From Bradyrhizobium cosmicum (GTDB lineage: Bacteria; Pseudomonadota; Alphaproteobacteria; Rhizobiales; Xanthobacteraceae), in the NCBI RefSeq assembly GCF_007290395.2, contig NZ_CP041656.2, positions 5,952,001-6,016,000 on the forward strand: DNA of 64,000 nt, read 5' to 3'. The notes beneath the pieces were generated by a model, which had not been told where the DNA came from, ran no database searches, and was given only the letters and a program-made list of their open reading frames with translations. Of this stretch, positions 34,188 to 42,323 are shown in pieces. The first letter of the stretch is position 1, and every line of letters starts with the position of its first letter. A program made the translations under genes and the position numbers.

Positions 34188-34316
34188 ATGACCAGTGAAA
34201 AAGGCCCGAACATCAAGAAGAAGCAGAAATGCAAGAACTGCGAAGGCAAGGGCCTGCTCAAGAAGGGCGACAAGGTGGTGAAGTGCCAGCGCTGCAAGGG
34301 CACGGGGGTGCGGTGA
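34188..34316 (+). CDS. 42-residue zinc-finger miniprotein with two DnaJ-type CxxCxGxG motifs
   Basis: ATG at 34188 is preceded by CAGGAGA, a good ribosome-binding site. The protein has C15KNCEGKG and C33QRCKGTG, exactly two copies of the CxxCxGxG repeat of the DnaJ cysteine-rich domain, enough for one zinc centre. The rest is lysine-rich. DnaJ uses two such centres to hold unfolded substrates; similar single centres occur in small chaperone-like or RNA-binding proteins. Function is unknown. Confidence 0.85.
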   Translation: MTSEKGPNIKKKQKCKNCEGKGLLKKGDKVVKCQRCKGTGVR

Positions 34317-34427
34317 TGTCGAGGGTGATGGCCTCTGGAGGACCAAGGCTAGACCACCCGCCTGCGCAACCACATGGGGAGACGCATCTTCACCGAGCCC
34401 CTTCATCGTTTCAGATATTGCAGTTAG

Positions 34428-34443
34428 ATAGGTTAACCCCTAT
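34428..34443. promoter_or_regulatory. Palindromic operator candidate ATAGG-N6-CCTAT
   Basis: A dyad centred about 35 bases upstream of the HTH-AbiEii operon start, in an AT-rich stretch that could contain the promoter. HTH antitoxins usually repress their own operon through such a site. Confidence 0.45.
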
Positions 34444-34470
34444 ATTCGAACCCTGAAAAGGGCCTGCGCC

Positions 34471-35250
34471 ATGACCACCCATGTGCTGCAATTCGTCGAG
34501 CTCTCGGACCGGGACCGCAAGGCGGCGAAGGACTTCGCCAAGCCTGGCAAGGGCGATCATGTCGAGGTCCGGATCCGCCGCAAGTCGGGTGAAGATCAGG
34601 TCGTCAGGTTGCCGCCGAAAGCTGCGGCGCTGATCGAAACGGCGCTCGGCCGTCTTCTCCAGGGAGAGCGCGTCGCTGTTCTCGCAGAGGATCAGGAACT
34701 CAGTCCGAACGATGCGGCAGACATACTCGGCATCTCCCGACCGCTGGTCGTGCAGCGGATGGACTCGCACGACTTGCCATTCCGGTATGTCGGCAAGCAT
34801 CGCCGCACGAAGCTCAGGGATGTATTGGCGCTGAAGTCGCAGATGGACGCCCGGCAAGCCGCGCTCAAGGCGCTCGTGGAGGATGCCGAAAACGTCGCAC
34901 CTCGCGATGGCGCAGGCCCGGCGAAGACATCGAAGAGCGCCGGAAGCGCCTCCAACCGCGGCTCCGCACCGAAGAACGTGGATCAAATCGTTCTTGGCAC
35001 AACCAACGCTCCTTATCGCCGGACGATCAGTTCGACTGATCTCGTTGCTCGCATCGCATCGAGAGATTGGCAAAACTGGATCGCGCATGTCGTCACATTC
35101 TTCACGGAAGTACGACCTGAACTCGTCTTGCAGTTCGCCCGGCGTCACGCCATTTCCACGCGGGATCTGACCGCCGCCTATCGATCGATGAAGTCGGCCA
35201 CCGGCGAAACCAACCCTGCATTGGAGCGCGCGCTTGAGCGGCTGGCTTAG
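34471..35250 (+). CDS. HTH (excisionase-type) antitoxin-like protein paired with AbiEii nucleotidyltransferase
   Basis: 259 residues. Residues 77-122 form an excisionase-like helix-turn-helix (LSPNDAADILGISRPLVVQR ending in KHRRTKLRDVLAL), the type found in antitoxins of VapBC-like pairs. Residues about 140-175 are a Ser/Ala-rich linker. The last 80 residues form an unassigned helical domain (WIAHVVTFFTEVRPELVLQF). The 3' end overlaps the nucleotidyltransferase gene by 17 bases. Position and overlap suggest it is the antitoxin, or AbiEi-like partner, of that enzyme. Confidence 0.7.
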   Translation: MTTHVLQFVELSDRDRKAAKDFAKPGKGDHVEVRIRRKSGEDQVVRLPPKAAALIETALGRLLQGERVAVLAEDQELSPNDAADILGISRPLVVQRMDSHDLPFRYVGKHRRTKLRDVLALKSQMDARQAALKALVEDAENVAPRDGAGPAKTSKSAGSASNRGSAPKNVDQIVLGTTNAPYRRTISSTDLVARIASRDWQNWIAHVVTFFTEVRPELVLQFARRHAISTRDLTAAYRSMKSATGETNPALERALERLA

Positions 35251-35899
35251 CCTACTTGGCCGAACGCTCGATGGGCTCTCAAGCCTGGAGCAACTGGGCC
35301 AGCCGGTGCCTGACTGGGTACTGGGTGGTGGCACCGCCCTGATGCTTTACGCCAACCATCGATTTAGCCGGGACATCGATGCGTTCATCGACGATCCCCA
35401 ATATCTCGGCTTCTTGTCGCCGGAGACTACGGACGTATGGAACTGCGAAGATTGGGACAAGGCGGCCCATTACCTCAAACTCAGATATCCCGAGGGCGAG
35501 ATTGATTTCATCGTCAGCGGCGCAATCTCGGACCTCGATCCTGCCGAGAAGGAGATCGACCTGACCTCAGTTCGAGCGGGGTGGACGCCGACGATCAAGG
35601 TGGAGCCACCAGCAGAGATCGCCCTCAAGAAGATGTACCATCGAGCGACGATGCTGAAGCCTCGCGACATCTTCGACATCGCAGTCATCATGAAGATCGC
35701 CGGTGACTCTCTCACCGCAAACCTGGGCAAGATCGCTTCCAGGAAGGACGACCTCGTTCGCCGCGTCGCCGGCATTCGTGTCGACTACCTCAAATCCGAC
35801 CTTGCCGAACTGGACATCCAGCCTGGATGGGAGCGCGAGAAGGAAACCTGTCTCGAAACCGTTCGCTCGCTCGTGGCGCAAATTCCAGCAGCCGGTTAG
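35234..35899 (+). CDS. AbiEii/toxin-family nucleotidyltransferase
   Basis: 221 residues. It has the nucleotidyltransferase core of the AbiEii (DUF1814-like) family: GGGTALMLYANHRFSRDIDAF (31-51, motif I, with the D-x-D of the metal site), a further acidic motif GEIDFIV, and the C-terminal helical part with the conserved lysines ALKKMYHRATMLKPRDIFDIA. These enzymes are toxins of type IV-like toxin-antitoxin systems that give abortive infection against phage by transferring nucleotides to tRNA or other targets. It overlaps the HTH gene, forming a two-gene module. Confidence 0.85.
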   Translation: MSGWLSLLGRTLDGLSSLEQLGQPVPDWVLGGGTALMLYANHRFSRDIDAFIDDPQYLGFLSPETTDVWNCEDWDKAAHYLKLRYPEGEIDFIVSGAISDLDPAEKEIDLTSVRAGWTPTIKVEPPAEIALKKMYHRATMLKPRDIFDIAVIMKIAGDSLTANLGKIASRKDDLVRRVAGIRVDYLKSDLAELDIQPGWEREKETCLETVRSLVAQIPAAG

Positions 35900-35931
35900 G
35901 TGCGTGATACCGGGGGCGAACCGAAGTCCCC

Positions 35932-36729
35932 TCACCCTTCCACCCGATAAAGCCGCCACCGCTCCGGCACGCCCTTGAGCTGATGCATGCCGTGATCCCG
36001 CAGGCTGATCGCCGGCTGCGCCTTCAACAGATCCTTCACCGCGCTCGACACCAGCACTTCGCCGGCGCGCGCCTTGGCGGCGACGCGGGTGCCGATGTGG
36101 AAGGCGAGGCCGACCATCTCGCCGCCGCTCATCGTGTATTCGCCGGCATGCAGGCCCACCCTGATCTCGAGGCCGAGCGTGCGCATCGCCTTCTGGATCG
36201 CGGTCGCGCAGGCGATGCCGGCCGCGGGCGCCTTAAACGTCGCCAGCACGCCGTCGCCTGTCGTCACCACCTCCTTGCCGCGCGCGGTCTTCAGCTCCTT
36301 GCGGACGGCGGCGTAATAATGGCCGATGATCTTGGTCCAGCGCGCATCGCCGAGCTTGGCGGCCTTTGCGGTGGAGCCGACGATGTCGACGATCAGGATG
36401 GTGGCAAGCGCCTGCTTGGGCTCGGGGCTGCGCCCGGCCGACGGGCGCCGGTTCGTGATCGGCCCGGTCAGCGGCTCATAGCGATGGCTGCGCCGCCGCG
36501 CGATCGCGGCCCTGGTGTAGTCCTGGGCGCGCTGCGCGGTGCCGCAGCGAATGGTCTTCTCCTGCGGCAGGCGCGACCAGCAGACCTTGCGGCCGTCGCC
36601 GGCGCCATGGACCTCGACGGCGCCCCACTTCAGGTGAACCACCGAGCCGACGCGCCGGACGCACCACGCCTTCGACGTGTATCCGGAGACGTTCGACCAA
36701 TGGATTCCGATGCGGAGAAATTTCGGCAT
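35932..36729 (-). CDS. Class III adenylate/guanylate cyclase-domain protein
   Basis: 265 residues from ATG at 36729. A short basic N-terminal part contains GRKVCWSRLPQEKT of unknown fold. The catalytic domain (about 110-265) has ATILIVDIVGSTAKAAKLGD with the first metal Asp, and GKEVVTTGDGVLATF with the second. The site usually written VNxAAR reads FHIGTRVAAKA. It could make cAMP in response to an unknown signal. A TTG start at 36810 would add 27 residues encoded by 12-base tandem repeats; I favour the ATG. Confidence 0.82.
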   Translation of the reverse strand: MPKFLRIGIHWSNVSGYTSKAWCVRRVGSVVHLKWGAVEVHGAGDGRKVCWSRLPQEKTIRCGTAQRAQDYTRAAIARRRSHRYEPLTGPITNRRPSAGRSPEPKQALATILIVDIVGSTAKAAKLGDARWTKIIGHYYAAVRKELKTARGKEVVTTGDGVLATFKAPAAGIACATAIQKAMRTLGLEIRVGLHAGEYTMSGGEMVGLAFHIGTRVAAKARAGEVLVSSAVKDLLKAQPAISLRDHGMHQLKGVPERWRLYRVEG

Positions 36730-36751
36730 GAACGCGCGGCCAGTCGACGCT

Positions 36752-36792
36752 ACCTTCAAAGCAACCTTCAAAGCAGCCTTCAAAGCAACCTT
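36752..36792. repeat. 12-base tandem repeats
   Basis: Three consecutive units of [AG]CCTTCAAAGCA (36752-36787) followed by a partial fourth. They lie just upstream of the chosen cyclase start and would encode LKVA/LKAA repeats if the longer frame were used. Confidence 0.8.
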
Positions 36793-36881
36793 GGGGCTAC
36801 CCAGCGTCAAGCGTAGTGATACACTCCGGCATTGGCAATACGATCCGCCGTCATGACAAGTTCATTTGAAAACCGTGCCAT

Positions 36882-37388
36882 ATGCAAAACCCATTTCGCA
36901 ATTTTTGTGAAGCCGCCCTGTTGTCAGCCACGCTCGCCATCATCGCCTCGCCCGACATGGCGCGTGCGCAATCGGGCAGCGCCGGCGGCAGCATCGGCAA
37001 TGACGAGAAGTCGCTGTCGGGTTCGCGCGAGAGCCCTCGCGCCGCCGAGCCTTCGAAGCCGGCGCGGCGCAGCAGGCCCGCGGACGATGCGCCGAGCCGC
37101 GCGCCGCGACGGAGCGGCGGCGGCGGCGGCAATTATGACGGCGCATGGGTCCTGACCAGCGTGGGCCAGACCTGCGACGGCTCCACCGACACGGTGGTCG
37201 TCACCAGCGGCACGATGGTGGGGAAATACGGCACAGGCCAGGTCCGTCCGAATGGCGCCGTGTCCGGAACCGGAGCCGCCGGCAGCCTGAGCTGGACCAT
37301 GTCCGGCCGGTTCTCGGGCCGCAACGGCTCCGGCACATTCCAGCGATCCGATGGATGCATCGGAAGCTGGACCGGATCGAAACAGTAG
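36882..37388 (+). CDS. Secreted protein of unknown function
   Basis: 168 residues with a signal peptide (cleavage near DMARAQ). A basic, Ser/Pro/Arg-rich linker is followed by a Gly-rich stretch and a beta-rich C-terminal domain (YDGAWVLTSVGQTCDGSTDT ... GRFSGRNGSGTFQRSDGC) with two cysteines likely to form a disulfide. Small beta-rich envelope proteins of this pattern are common in Bradyrhizobium. No function can be assigned. Divergent from the cyclase gene. Confidence 0.75.
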   Translation: MQNPFRNFCEAALLSATLAIIASPDMARAQSGSAGGSIGNDEKSLSGSRESPRAAEPSKPARRSRPADDAPSRAPRRSGGGGGNYDGAWVLTSVGQTCDGSTDTVVVTSGTMVGKYGTGQVRPNGAVSGTGAAGSLSWTMSGRFSGRNGSGTFQRSDGCIGSWTGSKQ

Positions 37389-37410
37389 GACGACGCCTTA
37401 CGGCGATCGA

Positions 37411-37686
37411 TCACAGCATGGTCGCGAGCTCATAGATCAGGACGCCCGCCCCGAGACAGCGCCGCCATGGATTGACGCCGCGAAAGATCTCGTCGAGCGC
37501 CCAGACGACGAGGCCGCCTCTGAACACGATGTCCAGAGCCGTGGCGACTGTGCCCGGCGAAGGCCAGACCCAGCGCAGGGCACCGGCCACGATGACGACC
37601 CAGAGCACGAGATTGGGCGCCTGGGCGATGGTGATCTCGCCCGTCGTCCGGCTTCGAAAGAACCATTGCAGAAACTGGGACATCAT
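37411..37686 (-). CDS. Small membrane protein
   Basis: 91 residues with two or three hydrophobic helices (NLVLWVVIVAGALRWVW, ALDIVFRGGLVVWALDEIF and the C-terminal LGAGVLIYELATML). The sequence between helices (FRGVNPWRRCLG) is basic and probably cytoplasmic. Its 3' end faces the secreted protein gene. I recall similar uncharacterised proteins in rhizobia but no function. Confidence 0.7.
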   Translation of the reverse strand: MMSQFLQWFFRSRTTGEITIAQAPNLVLWVVIVAGALRWVWPSPGTVATALDIVFRGGLVVWALDEIFRGVNPWRRCLGAGVLIYELATML

Positions 37687-37776
37687 CGCCGTGGCCTCTC
37701 CGATGCTTGATATACCGCATTGATGTCAGCGCCGGGCGACTCGGTCGCGGCATCAGCGACGCGCATGGCCATCAAG

Positions 37777-37807
37777 CAAAAAGGGCCCCGCAATTTGCGG
37801 AGCCCTT
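37777..37807 (-). terminator. Rho-independent terminator of the Met-rich secreted protein gene
   Basis: Read on the minus strand: AAGGGCTCCGCAAATTGCGG, a stem with one mismatch closing on GGCCCTT, then TTTTTGC. It lies 24 bases after the stop at 37831. Confidence 0.8.
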
Positions 37808-37830
37808 GATCTCGCGTTGTGTCGACCGGG

Positions 37831-38112
37831 TTACTTCATGTTGCCGGCTTTGGTGCCGCCCTGGTCGCTACCCGGGCCGGAACCACCCTGGCCGGATGCG
37901 TCGGGCTTCATCATGCCGCCCTTTGCCATCCCATCCCTGGACATTCCGTCATTGCTCATGCCGGTGGTGCCCTTCATCTTCGAGCCCTTGTCGGTGGTGT
38001 GCATGCCGGGCTTCTGCATGTTGTCGGACTGCGGCGCCGGACCGGTGTTCTGGGCGAAAGCAGAGCCGGACATCAGGGCGAGGGCGGCGGCCGCGATCAT
38101 GATCTTCTTCAT
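37831..38112 (-). CDS. Methionine-rich secreted protein
   Basis: 93 residues from ATG at 38112 with SD AAGGAG. Signal peptide MKKIMIAAAALALMSGSAFAQ. The mature part is disordered and rich in Met, Gly, Asp and Lys (MSNDGMSRDGMAKGGMMKPD). Met-rich periplasmic peptides can bind copper(I), but no copper genes are near, so this is only a possibility. It has its own terminator, so it is monocistronic. Confidence 0.8.
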   Translation of the reverse strand: MKKIMIAAAALALMSGSAFAQNTGPAPQSDNMQKPGMHTTDKGSKMKGTTGMSNDGMSRDGMAKGGMMKPDASGQGGSGPGSDQGGTKAGNMK

Positions 38113-38128
38113 GGGAAACTCCTTCATC

Positions 38129-38165
38129 TGTGCGGGGGCAACGTCATTTGTGCGGGGGCAACGTC
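38129..38165. repeat. 17-base direct repeat in the leader of the Met-rich protein gene
   Basis: TGTGCGGGGGCAACGTC occurs at 38129-38145 and 38149-38165, a 20-base period, 17 bases upstream of the start codon. Confidence 0.85.
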
Positions 38166-38172
38166 GCATCGA

Positions 38173-38553
38173 GTCGCCTCGTTCCTAACGAGCGCCATCG
38201 AGCGGCAAAACATTCTCGGCAATGGTTTGAAACCTTGGGCGACGCATGTCGTAGCCGCGCGCGTTCCATTCACATGACAGGAATTTAAGGTGGCGACCTG
38301 GAAATCCCGGCGCGCGCCGCACGTATCTTGGATGTCGGCGAGCGGACCTCCTCACGCGCGAAGCCGACCGGCGGTCCCACCGGACCAGATTGGTCGCGCC
38401 CACGATGGGGCCGCCGCCTTCAATTCAGATAGGAACCGGCGCATCGGCCGGAGATTGGTGAACGCCGGGTCCCACAAAAACCGGCACTTTGGCGGCTCCG
38501 GCTCTTAGCCCACCCCTGCGGAGTCCGGGGCCGCCTCAAGGAATCAGCATTCG
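38173..38553. other. Intergenic region, no convincing gene
   Basis: 381 bases between the Met-rich protein gene and a possible 32-residue peptide. A 72-residue plus-strand frame (38290-38508) is present but looks like noise. Confidence 0.4.
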
Positions 38554-38652
38554 ATGGATGAGAGCCTGAGGGTCGTGTTCGCGATCGGCGCCACCGCCGC
38601 GGTCGCCGCAGCAGCGTTCTTCGTCATCCGCTTCTTCGCCACGTTCACTTGA
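38554..38652 (+). CDS. Possible 32-residue single-helix membrane peptide
   Basis: The frame reads MDESLRVVFAIGATAAVAAA and continues AFFVIRFFATFT. It is one uninterrupted hydrophobic helix with acidic residues at the N-terminus and a basic residue near the end. AAGGA lies about 12 bases before the ATG. Such tiny membrane peptides are plausible but this one rests on sequence pattern alone. Confidence 0.45.
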   Translation: MDESLRVVFAIGATAAVAAAAFFVIRFFATFT

Positions 38653-38699
38653 GGCGTGACAGTTCGCGGGCATTTCCGCATCGACAAGGTCCCGTGAAC

Positions 38700-38731
38700 G
38701 AAGAAAGCCCGGTCTCGCAGGAGACCGGGCT
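38700..38731 (-). terminator. Rho-independent terminator of the outer-membrane protein gene
   Basis: An 11-base perfect stem (AGCCCGGTCTC / GAGACCGGGCT) with a 4-base loop is followed on the minus strand by TTCTT. It lies 28 bases beyond the stop at 38759. Confidence 0.85.
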
Positions 38732-38758
38732 CGTTCGATGGATTCGGGGTCGCCAGCG

Positions 38759-39493
38759 TCAGTCGAACTTGTACATCACCGCGGCGCGGACCGTGTGCGT
38801 GTCGAGTGTGAACTGTTCCGTGTTGAAGGTGGCCGGGCTCGACCGGCCGGCCGTGGTTCCGAAATTGTCGTATAGATATTCACCGCGCACGATCCAGTTC
38901 GGCGTGACCTTGAAATCGATGCCGCCGCCGACCGTGAAGCCGACGCGCGTCGCACTGTTGCTGTAGCCGGGATAGATCGCGCCGTTGAAAGTCTGAGGCA
39001 CGATGAAGTTCAGGTTGTCCTGAACGCCGGCAATCGCAGCACCACCCGCAATGAACGGCAGCCAGTTTCCGAACGAGTAGCCGAGACGCGCACGCGCATG
39101 CGCCGTCCAGTCGATCTTGTTGTTGATCGACGAAATATTGTTGGCGATCCCGTTGTAGGGCGTCCCGATCGTCTTCGAACCGGTCACGTCCGCCCAGTTG
39201 CCGTCGAACTCCACGCCGATGACCGTGTTGCGGACCTGGATGTTGGCGCCGACCAGGCCGCCCGCCGTCCAGCCCGAATTGTCGTAGGAGCCCGGCCGAA
39301 GAGGATTGGTTTCGTCGGAAGACCACTCGTTCGTACCCCACATGCCGCCGGCCGAGACGCCGAGATAGACGCCGGTCCAGTCGGTGATCGGCGCGGCCAC
39401 GGGAGCCTTGGTGTAGTGCGCCGCGAGGTCTGCCGCGGATGCGGCGGAGGTCAGAGCGGTGGTTGCAACGAATGCAATAAGGAATTTTTTCAT
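38759..39493 (-). CDS. Outer-membrane beta-barrel protein (Omp25/RopB-like)
   Basis: 244 residues with signal peptide to SAASA. The mature protein begins with DLAAHYTKAPVAAPITDWTG, the conserved N-terminal linker of rhizobial small porins, followed by alternating beta strands (GVYLGVSAGGMWG; ARLGYSFGNWLPFIAGGAA) and a C-terminal strand ending VRAAVMYKFD, the terminal aromatic signature for BamA. It probably forms an eight-stranded barrel with structural or permeability roles. Monocistronic with a good terminator. Confidence 0.92.
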   Translation of the reverse strand: MKKFLIAFVATTALTSAASAADLAAHYTKAPVAAPITDWTGVYLGVSAGGMWGTNEWSSDETNPLRPGSYDNSGWTAGGLVGANIQVRNTVIGVEFDGNWADVTGSKTIGTPYNGIANNISSINNKIDWTAHARARLGYSFGNWLPFIAGGAAIAGVQDNLNFIVPQTFNGAIYPGYSNSATRVGFTVGGGIDFKVTPNWIVRGEYLYDNFGTTAGRSSPATFNTEQFTLDTHTVRAAVMYKFD

Positions 39494-39728
39494 GTTTCGA
39501 CTTCCCAGCAGTTCGATTCAGGCGATGACCGACTCATAGTCGCGTTTTCCCGAACGTGCTGTAGTTCGAAGGACACATCAGAAATTGCCAGGCATGCGCC
39601 TCGCGCCGTCCAACAGCGTGACGCGCCGCAAAGCAACATATCGTCGTTTCGAATGTCGCCAGCGGCGAGCCGTTGTCGTCAGAGGCTTTGTCGGCCGAAG
39701 CGCCCGTCACATCGCGCGCGAACAGCCC

Positions 39729-40919
39729 TTATGGCTGAAATGCGAACAGCTCGATCGGGTCGATGAAGCCGCGCACTTCATGTTTGCCGACATGCTCCAG
39801 TTCGAACTCGCGCTCCACCAGTTCGGCGAACGCGCGTGACAGCAGCACGTTGCGTCCCAATTGCTTGGTGAGCGCTTCGAGGCGGGAGGCCATGTTGACG
39901 GCGGGGCCGATCACGGTGAAGTCCAGCCGCGTGGATGATCCGATATTGCCGTACATGACGTCGCCGACGTGAACGCCGATGCCGTAGTTGAGCGGCGCGC
40001 GTCCGGTCGCGCCGTTGCGCTCGTTCAGGGCGGCCATGGCCTGACGCGCCTCGGTCACCGCGCGCAGCAGATTGGCACAGGCGGCGGGCTCATGAAGCGG
40101 GAAGATCGCGAGCAGGCCGTCGCCGACGAATTTCAGGATCTCGCCGCCGTGCTTCGCGATCGGCTCCGACATCGCGTCGAAATAATCGTTGAGCAGATCG
40201 ATGACGTCGTCGCGCGGCCAGTTGTCGGAGATCTTGGTGAAATCGCGCAAGTCGCAGATCATGATCGCGGCGCGCACCGTGGTGCCGGTGCCGCGCCGTG
40301 TCGCGCCGGCCAGGATCAGCTCGCTGGCATGGGATCCGACATAGGTCTCCAGCAGCGTCCGCGCCAGGCGGTTCTTGATGCGGATTTCGCTGACCAGCGC
40401 CAGCACCGGCAGCACGCGCTTCAGCGCAGCGATATGTGCCTCGTCGAAACCGCCGGGGCGATCGGTCGCGAAGGTGATGAGATGACGCTTGCCGAGGGTG
40501 TGGTAGAGCGGCCAGGCGACATAGTCGGTCAGGCCCTTCGCCCGCATCTCGTCATAGAGCGCGTGCTTGCGGCCGAGCGCGACGTCGCGCTCGAGGTTCT
40601 CGCGCAACTCGGCTGCGCCGTCCTGGATCTCGTTGGCGGGACTGCCGATGTATTCGGAGCGCTCCCGTACGTCGAAATCGACCAGGGCGATCTCCGCCTC
40701 GCGCATGCCGTCGGCCCACATGAAGCGGGCCCCCAGCCATTGCGGATGCTGGATCAGGACGTGAAACGTCGACCGCTGCAGGGGAATGCCGGCCTGCTGC
40801 AGCCGGATGCACATCTGGGCGAAGATGTTGTCGATGAAGCGCTCGTCGCGGGTGCCGTTGGTCAGCCAGTCGACGACGCCGTCGGACAGCGTGGGGGCAT
40901 TTTTGTCGGGGGAGGTCAT
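39729..40919 (-). CDS. Adenylate/guanylate cyclase with N-terminal sensory domain
   Basis: 396 residues from ATG at 40919, preceded by GGGGAGG within the upstream sequence. The N-terminal part (about 10-190) resembles the regulator domain seen in several rhizobial cyclases (QQAGIPLQRSTFHVLIQHPQW). The catalytic domain (200-396) has RAAIMICDLRDFTKISD and GEILKFVGDGLLAIFP with both metal Asp residues, and FTVIGPAVNMASRLEALTK with Asn and Arg of the transition-state site. It appears active. No membrane segment, so a soluble cyclase. Confidence 0.88.
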   Translation of the reverse strand: MTSPDKNAPTLSDGVVDWLTNGTRDERFIDNIFAQMCIRLQQAGIPLQRSTFHVLIQHPQWLGARFMWADGMREAEIALVDFDVRERSEYIGSPANEIQDGAAELRENLERDVALGRKHALYDEMRAKGLTDYVAWPLYHTLGKRHLITFATDRPGGFDEAHIAALKRVLPVLALVSEIRIKNRLARTLLETYVGSHASELILAGATRRGTGTTVRAAIMICDLRDFTKISDNWPRDDVIDLLNDYFDAMSEPIAKHGGEILKFVGDGLLAIFPLHEPAACANLLRAVTEARQAMAALNERNGATGRAPLNYGIGVHVGDVMYGNIGSSTRLDFTVIGPAVNMASRLEALTKQLGRNVLLSRAFAELVEREFELEHVGKHEVRGFIDPIELFAFQP

Positions 40920-40996
40920 AGCCGCAGATATCGTGCGCCGGCGACGCGGCGTCAACCTGGCCGATTGCCCGGATTGTACGCAGCGACTGGTCGTCG

Positions 40997-41581
40997 TTAA
41001 CCGACCAGCCGGATCGATGCCAGCACGACCAGGCCCGAAACGAGCGCGAGCTTTGACGCCTCGGCCAGATCGATCTTCAGCGTATTTTCGTGCGATATCG
41101 CAAAATCCTCGTCGCCGAGGCGGATGCGGCAATCGCCGCGCGCCGCGTAAGCCAGATGCGTGCCGGCGGGAAGCGGGAGGTCGCCGGGCTGCGTCAGCGC
41201 GGCAAGCTCGATCTCCGCCGCACCGCGCCGGGCCATCAGGTTCACCACCTCGACCGGGCCAGCCTCGAGCGCGGTCACGATCTCCATCTCGCCGGTGAAG
41301 CGCACCGTCGTGAAAGGTTCACGCTCGTCGAACTCCTGCGTCGGCGATTTCAATACCAGGCCGCGCCCACCCACGACCATCTGCAGGCGATCGATGCCGG
41401 GCATGTAGGAGAACGGCCCGGGTGCGACGATCGGCGTCGAGGCAAAGCGCCACAGCAGGCTGTCCCAGTCCCTGGCCGGGCTTCCTTCACGATGGGCATC
41501 CGCGATATCGGTGAAAATGCCGCCGCCGTTCTTCCAGGGCGAGCGGGTGTAGTGTTCGGATTTGAGCAGCGTGGTTTTCAT
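40997..41581 (-). CDS. hutD: HutD-family protein
   Basis: 194 residues from ATG at 41581. It has the HutD opening TRSPWKNGGGIFTDIA and the cupin-like strands GIDRLQMVVGGRGLVL and PFTTVRFTGEMEI. HutD is a bicupin protein associated with histidine-utilisation genes; its exact role is unsettled, with proposals that it limits urocanate or N-formylglutamate flux. No other hut gene is in the window, so the link to histidine use is by family only. Confidence 0.88.
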   Translation of the reverse strand: MKTTLLKSEHYTRSPWKNGGGIFTDIADAHREGSPARDWDSLLWRFASTPIVAPGPFSYMPGIDRLQMVVGGRGLVLKSPTQEFDEREPFTTVRFTGEMEIVTALEAGPVEVVNLMARRGAAEIELAALTQPGDLPLPAGTHLAYAARGDCRIRLGDEDFAISHENTLKIDLAEASKLALVSGLVVLASIRLVG

Positions 41582-41725
41582 GTGGTGGGAGCCGTCCGGG
41601 AAGCGCATGTGGGCCGATATGGCCCACGCATCATGCGTGCGATGGAGCGGATTTGCCAGCCGATTTGATGGACGGCCTCACGCCTTCGCATCCCGCTGCA
41701 GCCGGGTGCCCAGCTCGTTGACGCG

Positions 41726-42307
41726 CTATTGCTCCGGACATGGCGCGCCGCTCTTGTCCCATTGCGCGACGAAGGCGGCCAGTTGATCGGCAGAATAAGG
41801 TGGCGCGGCCCTGCCCGGGCCCGGACTCCATCCCCATCTGACCTTGCCGTCATTCCGGATGTGGTCGACCACGTCATCGATCGAGGCCATGCCGCGAAGC
41901 CTCGGATCCCTGAACTGCCTGCAGATCTCGGCGCTGGACTTGCCGAACCATTGTCTTTCAGGCGCCGGAAGCTTCCAGTCCACCGCGCCGGGCGGGCCAT
42001 GCGGCATCTCCGAATTTCGCGGCGTGTGACACGCCGTGCAGGCGAGATAGGTTGCGCCGTTGCGGCTGTCGCCGGCAACGATGTTCATGCCATGGGGCCG
42101 CGCGACCCGCCCGTTACTAGCGCCGGACCACATCGGCACACCGTCCTCTCCGACATGACAATTGGCGCAGCGCGGATGCGAGAAGACTTCGTTGATCCTG
42201 CTCCAGAGCGCGAGGCCGGGCGCTGGATCCCGGGCGGGCGGCTGAGCCTCGGCGACCGCCTGCGCGGGACAGGCGATCAGCAGGATGAGGAGCGCGTAGC
42301 GGATCAT
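41726..42307 (-). CDS. Di-haem cytochrome c-type subunit associated with isoquinoline oxidoreductase
   Basis: 193 residues with signal peptide (MIRYALLILLIACPAQAVA). It carries two haem-binding motifs, C47ANCH and C90TACH, with Met residues nearby as possible axial ligands (for example PMWSG, HGMNIV). It follows iorB by 16 bases and probably accepts electrons from the IorAB molybdenum enzyme in the periplasm, as cytochromes do for other aldehyde/isoquinoline oxidases. In Bradyrhizobium such proteins are sometimes labelled isoquinoline 1-oxidoreductase subunit. Confidence 0.82.
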   Translation of the reverse strand: MIRYALLILLIACPAQAVAEAQPPARDPAPGLALWSRINEVFSHPRCANCHVGEDGVPMWSGASNGRVARPHGMNIVAGDSRNGATYLACTACHTPRNSEMPHGPPGAVDWKLPAPERQWFGKSSAEICRQFRDPRLRGMASIDDVVDHIRNDGKVRWGWSPGPGRAAPPYSADQLAAFVAQWDKSGAPCPEQ

Positions 42308-42323
42308 ACGGCGAGGCCCTCCC

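Noticed and set aside
36730..36810. Longer cyclase protein starting at TTG 36810
   Set aside because: It would add a low-complexity LKVA-repeat peptide and use a rare start without a ribosome-binding site; ATG 36729 is simpler, though not proven.
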